Assembly: GCA_017436135.1 (NCBI GenBank)
Contig: JAFSDQ010000017.1
Coordinates: 17,912-81,911 of the forward strand
DNA from: Clostridia bacterium
GTDB taxonomy: Bacteria > Bacillota_A > Clostridia > Monoglobales > Monoglobaceae
Direction of reading: 5' to 3'
Length of the DNA: 64,000 nt
The stretch's first letter is position 1. Each line of letters opens with the position of its first letter. The position numbers were made by a program, and so were the translations under genes. The notes beneath the pieces were generated by a model. That model had not been told where the DNA came from, did no database searches, and was given only the letters and a program-made list of their open reading frames with translations. Positions 41,612 to 50,139 of this stretch are shown one piece after another.

Positions 41612-43552
41612 TTATAGTAAAATTTTTACATTAAAATTACAGTTTGAGAATGTTTTGTCCCAATTAAAGTCCTCCCATTGCCTTTGAGTTATGCAGCTTA
41701 ATTTAAAGTGTCTGCCAATGCCTAAAATATCGCAATTCTGGTATGCAGTCTTATAAAGAAAGGCTTCTGCCCTTGCCTCCAGCATTTCCTCAAAGCCATG
41801 GGGAATTTGGGGTGAGTCGGATTTAAGGTAAACAGAAAATTCTATCAAAGGAGACTTTTCTGTTATCCGCATTTCGGGCTTGCCTTTGCTTGAAACCACA
41901 TAGCTTTTTCCCATATATTCTATTGCAACACCATGCAAATCTCCCTGAAGAAGCTTGTATGTGACTCCATCCTCGGCATTTACAATCTCTTTCATAATTC
42001 CATTTGAAAAAATTCCCATTCCCGAAAGTCCGTCAGCATTTACAACAGGGATAACCCCATCGTAAGAGGAATCAAGGCTTCTCCCCACAAACTCCCGCAA
42101 TTCAGTTATGGGAGCAGATGGCACATCCCGATTTCTGAAAAAGAGCTCATAATACCTTACCGTACTTTCCTCCAAGGTAGGATTTACCGAAAGGAGGTAG
42201 CCCATTGCAGACTCGGATAGGCAAAGGTTTGTCCCGGGTCGGATTTCCCTTTCGTGGAGCAATAACTCTCCATGCTTTAAAGCATCCTCCTTTGCCACAT
42301 CAAAGGATAATACAATTACCTTAAGGTGAGTCATCATAACATCCTTGCTAATCAGCTGTTTAAGCTTATCCCGGGCAAGGAAATAATCCTCTGCTTCTAC
42401 CACTATATTATCAACAGTTTTGTTCTTCTCATCAGAAGATGTGGAATTTTCCTGTGCCTTTTCTTCTGCACCTATGCTTCCCCCCGATTCAAGAGGGTTT
42501 GATACCTGAAAGGTATATTTATAAGCTTCAGCCTCTCCTTTATCTATCCCTATAGCAATAACATAGGCATTCTCCTCTATCTCACTGCTGTCATAGCATC
42601 CGCAAAGAGAAAAACACAAAACCAGGCATAAAACAGATGCTGTCACTCCTTTAGACTTTAAAGCAAGGGACTTTATGTTTTTCACTAAAATACTCAAAAC
42701 CAGTGACATAAACAGTATCCCTGAAACAATGGTTGCTGTATGGTACAAGGTGTCAAGGCGAAGAGATACCTTTCCAAAATTTGCTGTTTTGGTAAGAGGA
42801 TATATGGGAAGACTCATTTTCTGTGCCAGCTCCCAGGGGGAATTAAGCGCCATTGCCGTCACTACAATTACATTTACTGCCGCCCCAAGTATTGCGGAGA
42901 GCATTACCGTTTTCTTAAAAGAAAAATTGTTGTTGTGCTTTGGAAGAAAAAATATAACCAAAATATCCGAATACAAAAACAACGTCTGCAAGCCCTTGCC
43001 GAAAACTCTCCCGACTCCTGTTCCTAAAATCGGCGTAAGGTTAAATATGTCAGAATACCTTAAGCTCAATACCGCAATCAATGTAAGCACAACCCCAACA
43101 CCGATTGCAAAAAGGGAATGAAGCCTCCTTACAGCCTTTTCGCCGCAAACAAGAATTACCACACTTCCAAGGAGAAGAAAAAAACCTATAAACCACATGG
43201 GAGAGGTGATATACGAAACCGTTTTCAGGGCTTTGCAAACAGCGTAAAGTCCGTAGCAAAGAGAAAATCCGAAATATATAGCCGCCAATGCAGAAACCCC
43301 TTTGGCAGGAGCGCTTCCATACTTTTCCTTTATTACCTCCATAAGTCCAACCTGGGAATAGGGGGAATAGAGCTTGAGTAAAACCCACAAAATTCCCAAA
43401 AAAATCAATGCTGTAAATATAGCCGTCACCCAAGAAGCAGAACCGCTGTTTTTGGCAAACACTGCAGGATAGTGAGTAAAAATTTTATATACAACAGAAT
43501 TAAAAACCATACATCCAAGTTCTAATCTGCCCATTGAATATTTTGTGTCCAT
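41612..43552 (-). CDS. Fused GerAB-GerAC germinant receptor protein
   Basis: A 646-residue protein joining two normally separate subunits of a spore nutrient receptor. Residues 1-300 form a GerAB-type transporter of the APC superfamily, with about ten hydrophobic segments (e.g. AIFTALIFLGILWVLL and WFIGFFLLLGSVVILV). Residues about 303-318 are another hydrophobic stretch ending in a lipobox L-C-G-C319. GerAC begins there (CYDSSEIEENAYVIAIGIDK) and runs to the end with its typical final strand FNWDKTFSNCNFNVKILL. The reading frame is open across the junction, with no stop or frameshift. ATG 43552 follows AAAGGAAG, 21 bp after gerAA's stop. The receptor would sit in the inner spore membrane. 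Either the fusion stays in one piece or signal peptidase II cuts before Cys319; sequence cannot say. Confidence 0.88.
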   Translation of the reverse strand: MDTKYSMGRLELGCMVFNSVVYKIFTHYPAVFAKNSGSASWVTAIFTALIFLGILWVLLKLYSPYSQVGLMEVIKEKYGSAPAKGVSALAAIYFGFSLCYGLYAVCKALKTVSYITSPMWFIGFFLLLGSVVILVCGEKAVRRLHSLFAIGVGVVLTLIAVLSLRYSDIFNLTPILGTGVGRVFGKGLQTLFLYSDILVIFFLPKHNNNFSFKKTVMLSAILGAAVNVIVVTAMALNSPWELAQKMSLPIYPLTKTANFGKVSLRLDTLYHTATIVSGILFMSLVLSILVKNIKSLALKSKGVTASVLCLVLCFSLCGCYDSSEIEENAYVIAIGIDKGEAEAYKYTFQVSNPLESGGSIGAEEKAQENSTSSDEKNKTVDNIVVEAEDYFLARDKLKQLISKDVMMTHLKVIVLSFDVAKEDALKHGELLLHEREIRPGTNLCLSESAMGYLLSVNPTLEESTVRYYELFFRNRDVPSAPITELREFVGRSLDSSYDGVIPVVNADGLSGMGIFSNGIMKEIVNAEDGVTYKLLQGDLHGVAIEYMGKSYVVSSKGKPEMRITEKSPLIEFSVYLKSDSPQIPHGFEEMLEARAEAFLYKTAYQNCDILGIGRHFKLSCITQRQWEDFNWDKTFSNCNFNVKILL

Positions 43553-43572
43553 AGATTTCTTCCTTTCAAAAA

Positions 43573-45093
43573 TTATTCCATCCATTTTCTGCTGATGCGT
43601 GGTTGCTTAATGGGGTTTTGAGTTTTAAGATTTCGGGGTCTGGTTTCCTTTTTCCAGATTGGTTTCACAAGGAGAGCATCTATGCTTCCATCACCGTCTT
43701 TAGGTGTAATCGGGGACAAAAAAGGTACTCCGTAGGTGGAAGAACAGGAAAGGAAAGCAAGGGTAATAAAAGATGCACACACTATCCCCAAAAGCCCTGC
43801 AAGACTTCCGAAAATAATAAATATAAATTTCATCAAAGATACCGAGCGGGAAAGTGCCACCGATGGATTAGCATACGCCCCAAGCCCTGCCACTGATACA
43901 ATTATAATAGAAATAGGGCTTACAATATTTGCCTCAACAGCCGCCTGTCCTAAAATAAGACCCCCGATTATACCCAAGGTAGAACCCACAGGGCTTGGGA
44001 TTCGAATAGACGCTTCTTTTATAAGCTCAAAGGCAAGCTCCATCAGAACAAGCTCTATTACCAAGGGAAACGGCACAACCTCCCGACTTGCCTCTATGGC
44101 AAGCAAAAGGTCTGTGGGAAGTATTTCATGATGAAAAAGCATAATTGCCACAAAAAGCCCCGGAAGAAGCAGAGAAAGTCCAATTCCCGCAAGCCTTATA
44201 AGACGCATAAAGTTTGCCTCGGGCACTCTTACATAGTTATCTTCTGATGCCTCTATCAAATCAGCTGCTGTGGTTGGAAGAACAAGAACAAAGGGGCTTC
44301 CCTGAACAATTATCACAACCTTGCCCTCTGCAAGCATGGATGCCGCCCTGTCAGGCCGTTCTGTCTTGAGGGTATGGGTTATGGGATAAAAGGTTTTTGT
44401 TTCAAGAAGCATCTCTATATCACTTGAAGAAAAAATATAATCTGTATCTATATTCGAAAGCCTGTACCTGACCTGGGAAACAAGGTCCTTGTTTGTTATG
44501 CCTTTGATATAAAGCATTGCACAGGGAGTGTTGCTTTTTGTCCCAACCTTTATGTTTTCGGCAATTAGATTGGGGTCTTTTAAGATTTTGCGTATAAGAG
44601 CAAGGTTATTCATTATAACCTCGTTAAACGCCTCCTGGGGACCTGAAAGACTGGCTTCCCGTATAGGCTGATTTACGCCTCTGCTCCCCCAGCCTTTTAC
44701 ATCTGCCGAAAAGCAACAATCACACCCGTCAATAAAAATAAGGCAATGTCCAAATGTGACATCCTCGGCTATTTCTTCAAAGGTTGTCTTCATTGACAAG
44801 GGCGCAAGTGTAATAAGTTTTTTATAAAATATATTATTAAGACTTTCTCCCTCCGGCATAGGTCCGTTTTTTTGAATAAGCCCCCGCATAATGTCACGGT
44901 TTATAAAGGTCTTGTTTACAAGGCCGTCATAAAACACCAAAAAGCCCTGAAAAGTCCGTTTGTCAAAGGTAACCTCAAATTCACGCATAATAAAGTCAAA
45001 ATTGCCCGGCACCCCAAAGCGCTCTTTTACTGTTTTTAAATTTTGGGAAATATCCGTGCTTATCGGAGTTTTTGTGTTCTTTCCATCTTCCAT
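43573..45093 (-). CDS. gerAA: Spore germination receptor subunit GerAA
   Basis: A 506-residue A subunit of a nutrient germinant receptor. The N-terminal soluble domain (about 1-280) includes FGVPGNFDFIMREF and IDGCDCCFSADVKGWGSRGV. The membrane domain (about 290-480) has several helices and the conserved PFPLVIELVLMELAFELIKE and RIPSPVGSTLGIIGGLILGQ. The basic C-terminal tail ends RISRKWME. It pairs with the downstream fused B-C gene to sense nutrients in dormant spores. ATG 45093 follows AAAGGTGGTG. It sits after the metY terminator, so it has its own promoter, probably active in the forespore; no sure sigma-G site was found. Confidence 0.93.
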   Translation of the reverse strand: MEDGKNTKTPISTDISQNLKTVKERFGVPGNFDFIMREFEVTFDKRTFQGFLVFYDGLVNKTFINRDIMRGLIQKNGPMPEGESLNNIFYKKLITLAPLSMKTTFEEIAEDVTFGHCLIFIDGCDCCFSADVKGWGSRGVNQPIREASLSGPQEAFNEVIMNNLALIRKILKDPNLIAENIKVGTKSNTPCAMLYIKGITNKDLVSQVRYRLSNIDTDYIFSSSDIEMLLETKTFYPITHTLKTERPDRAASMLAEGKVVIIVQGSPFVLVLPTTAADLIEASEDNYVRVPEANFMRLIRLAGIGLSLLLPGLFVAIMLFHHEILPTDLLLAIEASREVVPFPLVIELVLMELAFELIKEASIRIPSPVGSTLGIIGGLILGQAAVEANIVSPISIIIVSVAGLGAYANPSVALSRSVSLMKFIFIIFGSLAGLLGIVCASFITLAFLSCSSTYGVPFLSPITPKDGDGSIDALLVKPIWKKETRPRNLKTQNPIKQPRISRKWME

Positions 45094-45166
45094 ATCTGCA
45101 CCACCTTTTATTATCATAAAAAGTATTATTTCCCTTTTTTGTATATATATTCAGAAACGCAAAAAT

Positions 45167-45194
45167 CCCCCTCCCGAACTTTTTCGGGAGGGGG
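45167..45194 (-). terminator. Terminator of metY
   Basis: A perfect 12-bp stem CCCCCTCCCGAA/TTCGGGAGGGGG with a 4-nt loop, followed on the minus strand by five T residues, 13 bp past the metY stop. Confidence 0.93.
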
Positions 45195-45207
45195 CTTATC
45201 TTCTTTT

Positions 45208-46476
45208 TTATACGTTTTGGAGAGCTTGCTCGATATCCTCGATTATATCATCAATATTTTCTATACCTACAGAAAATCTTATTAAATCGGGAGTTACGCC
45301 TGCTGCTGCAAGCTCCTCATCATTGAGCTGTCTGTGGGTATGGCTTGCAGGGTGAAGAACTGATGTCCTTGCATCGGCAACGTGTGTCACAATTGCCGCA
45401 AGCTTTAAGCTGTCCATAAATCTTACAGCCGCTTCTCTGCCGCCCTTTACTCCAAAGGAGATAACTCCGCAGGAGCCATTTGGCAGATACTTTTGTGCAA
45501 GCTCATAATACTTATCGCCCTTAAGTCCGCAATAATTTACCCAGGAGATTTTATCGTTATCTTTAAGGTATTCCGCTACCTTTTGGGCATTCTCGCAATG
45601 GCGCGCCATACGAAGAGGCAGGGTTTCAAGCCCAAGATTGAGAAGAAAAGCATTATGGGGTGACGGAATGGAGCCAAGGTCACGCATAACCTGTGCCGTA
45701 AGCTTTGTCACATAAGCCGCCTTACCAAACTTTTCTGTATAGGTAATTCCATGGTATGATGCATCAGGAGTTGTAAGTCCGGGGAATTTACCGCTTGCCT
45801 CCCAGTCGAAGTTTCCGCTGTCAACCACAACACCGCCAACGCTTGTTGCGTGACCGTCCATATACTTTGTTGTAGAATGAACAACAATGTCTGCGCCCCA
45901 CTCAAAAGGACGGCAGTTTACAGGTGTTGCAAAGGTATTATCTATAATAAGAGGAACCTGATGTGCATGTGCAATCTTTGCCCATTTTTCTATATCAAGA
46001 ACAACAAGGGCAGGGTTTGCAATTGTTTCTCCAAACATTGCCTTTGTATTTTCCCTGAATGCGGCATTTATTGTTTCCTCATCTGCATCAGGGTCAACAA
46101 AGGTAACTTCTATTCCAAGCTTCTTCATGGTTACCCCAAAGAGGTTAAAGGTCCCACCGTAAACAGAGGTTGAGCAAACAAAATGGTCACCTGCATTACA
46201 TATATTGAAAATCGAGTAAAAACACGCAGCCTGTCCGGAGGATGTAAGAATTGCAGCAACGCCCCCCTCTAAATCCGCAATCTTCGCTGCAACAGCATCG
46301 TTTGTAGGATTTGCAAGACGGGTGTAGAAATATCCGTTTTCCTCTAAATCAAAAAGCTTTCCCATCTGCTCGGTTGAGCCATATTTCCAGGTTGTGCTTT
46401 GATAAATCGGCAGAACTCTCGCCTCACCATTTTCCGGGGTATATCCCGATTGTATACATTTTGTTTCTATTTTCAT
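45208..46476 (-). CDS. metY: O-acetylhomoserine sulfhydrylase
   Basis: A 422-residue PLP enzyme that makes homocysteine (or methionine) from O-acetyl-L-homoserine and sulfide, giving direct sulfhydrylation. Seen are the N-terminal TKCIQSGYTPENGEARVLPI, the phosphate-binding SSGQAACFYSIFNI, and the PLP-lysine motif DIVVHSTTKYMDGHATSVGG (Lys in STTKY), all typical of the Cys/Met metabolism family. The length of about 420 fits MetY, not MetB. ATG 46476 follows GGAGG. It is divergent from thrS. No SAM riboswitch was seen. It ends at a strong terminator. Confidence 0.95.
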   Translation of the reverse strand: MKIETKCIQSGYTPENGEARVLPIYQSTTWKYGSTEQMGKLFDLEENGYFYTRLANPTNDAVAAKIADLEGGVAAILTSSGQAACFYSIFNICNAGDHFVCSTSVYGGTFNLFGVTMKKLGIEVTFVDPDADEETINAAFRENTKAMFGETIANPALVVLDIEKWAKIAHAHQVPLIIDNTFATPVNCRPFEWGADIVVHSTTKYMDGHATSVGGVVVDSGNFDWEASGKFPGLTTPDASYHGITYTEKFGKAAYVTKLTAQVMRDLGSIPSPHNAFLLNLGLETLPLRMARHCENAQKVAEYLKDNDKISWVNYCGLKGDKYYELAQKYLPNGSCGVISFGVKGGREAAVRFMDSLKLAAIVTHVADARTSVLHPASHTHRQLNDEELAAAGVTPDLIRFSVGIENIDDIIEDIEQALQNV

Positions 46477-46593
46477 AATGATTCCTCCAATCATTTTAAC
46501 TTGTCTTTATCAATTTATTATACTACACAAAACCTCAAAAAACAATAGTTTTTATAAAATAATTCAACCCGGAGAAAACAACCTCACTCCGCC

Positions 46594-46622
46594 TTGACAT
46601 TTGGAGAAATTTCATATATAAT
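46594..46622 (+). promoter_or_regulatory. Perfect sigma-A promoter of thrS
   Basis: TTGACA (46594-46599), exactly 17 bp, TATAAT (46617-46622). Transcription should begin near 46629, giving a leader of nearly 100 nt before the thrS ATG. Confidence 0.85.
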
Positions 46623-46653
46623 AATGTGTTAGATATAATATGGTTAATTTTAG

Positions 46654-46710
46654 TGCCGTTTTGCCTTGCTTCAGCCTACGTGCAAGGTGAATTTTCGGCA
46701 TAAAAGTAGG
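46654..46710 (+). promoter_or_regulatory. Structured thrS leader with possible pseudoknot
   Basis: Outer stem TGCCG (46654-46658) with CGGCA (46696-46700); inner stem CCTTGC (46664-46669) with GCAAGG (46682-46687); the 12-nt loop contains CCTAC (46675-46679), which can pair with GTAGG (46706-46710) just before the SD GGAG at 46717-46720. The standard T-box sequence is absent. This may be a translational control element. Confidence 0.5.
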
Positions 46711-46726
46711 CGGAATGGAGATTATT

Positions 46727-48481
46727 ATGAAAGCATTATTTAATGACGGAGTTGTAAGAGAAACAGAGGACGAGGTTTCCGTTGTAAGACATACCTGTTC
46801 ACACGTTCTTGCGCAGGCAGTAAAACGGTTATATCCTGATGCAAAGCTTGCAATCGGTCCCTCAATCAGCAATGGATTTTATTATGATTTCGACAGAGAG
46901 GGCGGTTTTACCCCCGAGGACTTGACCGCTCTTGAAGGAGAAATGAAAAAAATTATAAAAGAAAATCTCAAGCTTACCACCTTTACCAAGCCCAGAGCAG
47001 AAGCTATTGAGTTTATGAAAGAAAAGGGTGAGCCTTATAAGGTAGAGCTTATTGAAGATTTGCCCGAGGATTCCTCTATCAGCTTTTACCAGCAGGGGGA
47101 TTTTGTAGACCTTTGCGCAGGTCCCCATATTCTTTATACAAAGGGTATAAAAGCGTTTAAGCTGACATCTGTTGCGGGTGCTTATTGGAGAGGAAATGAG
47201 AAAAACAAAATGCTGACCCGTATATACGGCACTGCATTTTTAACCAAGGACGAGCTTGAAGAGTACCTCAATATGCTGGAAGAGGCAAAAAAGAGAGACC
47301 ACAGACGTCTTGGCAAGGAGCTTGGTCTTTTTACCATGATGGACGAGGGTCCCGGCTTCCCGTTCTTCCTGCCAAACGGTATGGTGCTTAAAAACACTCT
47401 TCTTGATTTCTGGCGTCAGATTCACACCCGTGAGGGATATGTTGAAATCAACACCCCCATTATGCTCAACCGTCAGCTTTGGGAAACCTCCGGACACTGG
47501 GATCACTACAAGGAAAATATGTACACAACTGTTATAGACGAAACAGATTTTGCAATCAAGCCTATGAACTGCCCCGGCGGTATGCTTGTTTATAAGTCAG
47601 AGCCTCACTCCTACCGTGACCTTCCTATGAGGGTCGCAGAATTGGGTCTTGTACACAGACACGAAAAATCAGGACAGCTTCACGGTCTTATGCGTGTTCG
47701 TTGCTTTACCCAGGATGATGCTCATATCTTTATGACTCCCCAGCAGATTCCCTCTGAAATCAAGGGCGTAATCAGCATTATTGACGAGGTTTATACACTC
47801 TTTGGCTTTAAGTATCATGTAGAGCTTTCTACAAGACCCGAAAACAGTATGGGCAGTGACGAGGATTGGGAGGTTGCAACAAACGGCCTTAAGTCCGCTC
47901 TTGACGAAATCGGCATTCCCTATGTTGTAAACGAGGGGGACGGTGCTTTCTATGGTCCGAAGATTGACTTCCACCTTGAAGACTCAATCGGCAGAACCTG
48001 GCAGTGCGGTACAATTCAGCTTGACTTCCAGCTTCCCTTGCGCTTTGAGGCAGAATACACAGGTGAGGACGGCGAGAAGCACAGACCCATTATGATACAC
48101 CGAGTTGTATTTGGCTCTATTGAGAGATTTATCGGTATTCTTATTGAACATTTCTCGGGTAAATTCCCCGCTTGGCTGGCACCTGTTCAGGTAAAGGTTC
48201 TGCCTGTATCTGACAAGTCCCACGAATACGCTCTTTCTGTTTACGAGGAATTAAAGGCTGCGGGAATCCGCACCGAGATTGACAAGCGTGACGAAAAGAT
48301 TGGTTATAAAATCAGAGAGGCACAGCTCAAGAAGATTCCTTATATGATTATTGTGGGCGAAAACGAAGCTGCAGAAAAGACAATTTCTGTAAGAAGCCGC
48401 GACAAGGGCGACCTTGGTTCAAGCAAAACAGCTGATTTTATTAAGGATATTAAAACAGAAATCGAAACAAAAGGAAAATAA
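46727..48481 (+). CDS. thrS: Threonine--tRNA ligase (lacking TGS domain)
   Basis: A 584-residue enzyme that charges tRNA-Thr. It starts directly with a few residues and the second editing-linked domain (VVRHTCSHVLAQAVKRLYP near 18-36), so the usual N-terminal TGS domain of about 60 residues is missing. The editing domain motif HTCSHVLA and the downstream DLCAGPH are present. The catalytic core has NCPGGML (zinc Cys), VHRHEKSGQLHGLMRVR (motif 2) and HRVVFGSIERFIGILIEHF (motif 3), and the anticodon domain follows to the end. ATG 46727 lies six bases after TGGAG; the in-frame ATG at 46715 contains that SD. A perfect promoter and a folded leader precede it. Confidence 0.96.
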   Translation: MKALFNDGVVRETEDEVSVVRHTCSHVLAQAVKRLYPDAKLAIGPSISNGFYYDFDREGGFTPEDLTALEGEMKKIIKENLKLTTFTKPRAEAIEFMKEKGEPYKVELIEDLPEDSSISFYQQGDFVDLCAGPHILYTKGIKAFKLTSVAGAYWRGNEKNKMLTRIYGTAFLTKDELEEYLNMLEEAKKRDHRRLGKELGLFTMMDEGPGFPFFLPNGMVLKNTLLDFWRQIHTREGYVEINTPIMLNRQLWETSGHWDHYKENMYTTVIDETDFAIKPMNCPGGMLVYKSEPHSYRDLPMRVAELGLVHRHEKSGQLHGLMRVRCFTQDDAHIFMTPQQIPSEIKGVISIIDEVYTLFGFKYHVELSTRPENSMGSDEDWEVATNGLKSALDEIGIPYVVNEGDGAFYGPKIDFHLEDSIGRTWQCGTIQLDFQLPLRFEAEYTGEDGEKHRPIMIHRVVFGSIERFIGILIEHFSGKFPAWLAPVQVKVLPVSDKSHEYALSVYEELKAAGIRTEIDKRDEKIGYKIREAQLKKIPYMIIVGENEAAEKTISVRSRDKGDLGSSKTADFIKDIKTEIETKGK

Positions 48482-48487
48482 TAATTA

Positions 48488-48517
48488 AAAGCCCTGCTTT
48501 TGCAGGGCTTTCTTTTT
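48488..48517 (+). terminator. Terminator of thrS
   Basis: AAAGCCCTGC/GCAGGGCTTT 10-bp stem with a T4 loop, then CTTTTTG, seven bases past the stop codon. Confidence 0.93.
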
Positions 48518-48540
48518 GCTGTTATTCTTTTTTCCATATA

Positions 48541-48572
48541 AAAACGGCTGTTTCACAAAGTATGAAACAGCC
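48541..48572 (-). terminator. Terminator of rpmE
   Basis: GGCTGTTTCA (48546-48555) pairs with TGAAACAGCC (48563-48572); on the minus strand the stem is followed by a T-rich run. It lies 18 bp past the rpmE stop. Confidence 0.88.
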
Positions 48573-48590
48573 ATTTTCTTTTGCATAAAA

Positions 48591-48797
48591 TTATTTTTCA
48601 GCGATACCGTAACGCTTTCTGAACTTATCAACTCTGCCGCCGGTATCAACGAGCTTCTGCTTACCTGTGTAGAAAGGATGGCAAGCCGAACAAATTTCTA
48701 TACGGATATCCTCCTTGGTAGAACCAGTCTCGATAACATTACCGCAAGCACACTTGATTGTTGTTTCCTTGTAATCAGGATGTATACCTTGTTTCAA
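48591..48797 (-). CDS. rpmE: Ribosomal protein bL31 (zinc-binding form)
   Basis: A 68-residue protein of the large ribosomal subunit at the central bridge. [22 protein letters not shown] and [13 protein letters not shown] mark the zinc-ribbon (C+) form with the usual four cysteines (17, 19 region and 38, 41). It is a single-gene unit with its own promoter and terminator. SD AAAGAGGTG is seven bases before the ATG. Confidence 0.97.
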   Translation of the reverse strand: MKQGIHPDYKETTIKCACGNVIETGSTKEDIRIEICSACHPFYTGKQKLVDTGGRVDKFRKRYGIAEK

Positions 48798-48867
48798 TGT
48801 TTTTCACCTCTTTATATTATTCTCAATCTTTAACTAATTTAGTACAGCTCATTTGCGAGCGAATACT

Positions 48868-48896
48868 ATTATAACACGTTTATAACAAAAATGCAA
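48868..48896 (-). promoter_or_regulatory. Sigma-A-type promoter of rpmE
   Basis: On the minus strand TTGCAT (48896-48891), 17 bp, TATAAT (48873-48868), about 70 bp upstream of the rpmE ATG. The leader between contains a GCTCGC-AAAT-GAGC hairpin. Confidence 0.75.
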
Positions 48897-48920
48897 GCTT
48901 TTTTTTAATTTATTTAAAAA

Positions 48921-50021
48921 TTAGTCACCAAGGCACAGTTTGATTGAACGAGCTGTCTGTATCCAGTAGCCGTCTTCCTCTACTGCCTTGTTCTTTCCGA
49001 TTACATTTTCAAGAGAATCATAGCTGAGTTCTGCCCCATCCAGAATAACCATATTTCCGAACTTGCCCTGCATCAAAAGCTCTACAGCGTATGCGCCGTA
49101 ACGGGTAGACAAAATTCTGTCATTTGCAGTAGGAGAGCCGCCTCTTTGAACGTGTCCGAGAATTGTAGCTCTCGCTTCAAGACCAACAAGCTCTTCAAGC
49201 TGATTTGCAACAACGTTGCCTATACCCCCAAGACGAATTGGGTCGGGACTGTCCTCTACAACCTTTGATACAACAACCTCACCGCCCAGAGGCTTTGCAC
49301 CCTCTGATACAACAACAATAGCAAAATTCTTGCCTCTCTTGCGATTTTCCTTGATTGCCTGTGCAACCTTGTTAATATCATAAGGAACTTCAGGAATAAG
49401 AGCTACATCACAGCCACCGGCAATTGCGGATGCAATTCCGATAAAGCCTGCATAACGGCCCATAACCTCCACAACAATAATTCTGCTGTGAGATTCTGCA
49501 GTTGTTCTCAACTTATCAATAGCCTCTGTTGCAGATGCAACCGCGGTATCAAAACCAAATGTTGTGTCGGTGGATGCAAGGTCGTTATCAATGGTTTTGG
49601 GAACGCCGATAACCTTAACGCCCTTTCTTGCAAAGTCACGGCCACTGGTCAAGGTGCCGTCTCCCCCGATTACAACAAGAGCATCTATTCCTGCATCGTT
49701 AAGGTTCTTAACACCTACATCAGATACATCACCGTGCTTTTTCTCGCCGTTTTCATCAATATAGTCGTAATCAAAAAGGTTATCCTTGTTGGAGCTGTAA
49801 AGAATCGTTCCTCCTCTGGAAATTGTGCCGGATACATCAGAGAGGGTAAGATTTACAAAATTATCTCCCCCAAGATAAAGTCCCCGATAGCCATGCTTTA
49901 TGCCTACAACCTCAAGTCCGTATTTCATAATTGCAGTTTTTGTTACCGCACGAATTACAGCATTGAGCCCGGGGCAATCGCCGCCGGCTGTCATTACGCC
50001 TATTCTTTTAATTTCACTCAT
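48921..50021 (-). CDS. pfkA: 6-phosphofructokinase, PfkA mixed-substrate group
   Basis: A 366-residue glycolytic enzyme that phosphorylates fructose-6-phosphate. The N-terminal GVMTAGGDCPGLNAVIR is typical. The motif GGDGT (119-123) suggests ATP rather than pyrophosphate as donor, while PKTIDNDL (141-148, with Lys where classical ATP enzymes have Gly) places it in the group III 'mixed-substrate' PfkA clade. VEVMGRYAGFIG and the C-terminal LGHVQRGGSPTANDR are conserved. ATG 50021 follows AGGAGG with a seven-base spacer; the frame to 50150 is non-coding leader. A hairpin at 50042-50060 sits just before the SD. Confidence 0.95.
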   Translation of the reverse strand: MSEIKRIGVMTAGGDCPGLNAVIRAVTKTAIMKYGLEVVGIKHGYRGLYLGGDNFVNLTLSDVSGTISRGGTILYSSNKDNLFDYDYIDENGEKKHGDVSDVGVKNLNDAGIDALVVIGGDGTLTSGRDFARKGVKVIGVPKTIDNDLASTDTTFGFDTAVASATEAIDKLRTTAESHSRIIVVEVMGRYAGFIGIASAIAGGCDVALIPEVPYDINKVAQAIKENRKRGKNFAIVVVSEGAKPLGGEVVVSKVVEDSPDPIRLGGIGNVVANQLEELVGLEARATILGHVQRGGSPTANDRILSTRYGAYAVELLMQGKFGNMVILDGAELSYDSLENVIGKNKAVEEDGYWIQTARSIKLCLGD

Positions 50022-50111
50022 ATCTCTTCCTCCTATATAAATTCCCAAACTTTTTGGGAAAGGTTTAACAATCCGTAATATCCAATTCAATAAAACTGTA
50101 TAATATGGAAC

Positions 50112-50139
50112 ATTATACACTATTTTACAATATATTGAA
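50112..50139 (-). promoter_or_regulatory. Candidate promoter of pfkA
   Basis: On the minus strand TTCAAT (50139-50134), 16 bp, TATAAT (50117-50112), about 90 bp upstream of the pfkA ATG. The -10 is perfect and the -35 weak. Confidence 0.55.

Noticed and set aside
45094..45166. Sigma-G promoter of the gerA operon
   Set aside because: A GAATA box with an AATACT-like element was considered, but the spacing and -10 match are too weak to call.
46477..46593. S-adenosylmethionine riboswitch before metY
   Set aside because: The gap is short and A/T-rich and shows none of the conserved stem pattern; the same holds for the metF gap.
46623..46726. T-box riboswitch before thrS
   Set aside because: The conserved T-box sequence and a specifier loop with terminator/antiterminator pair are absent; only the compact fold reported above is seen.
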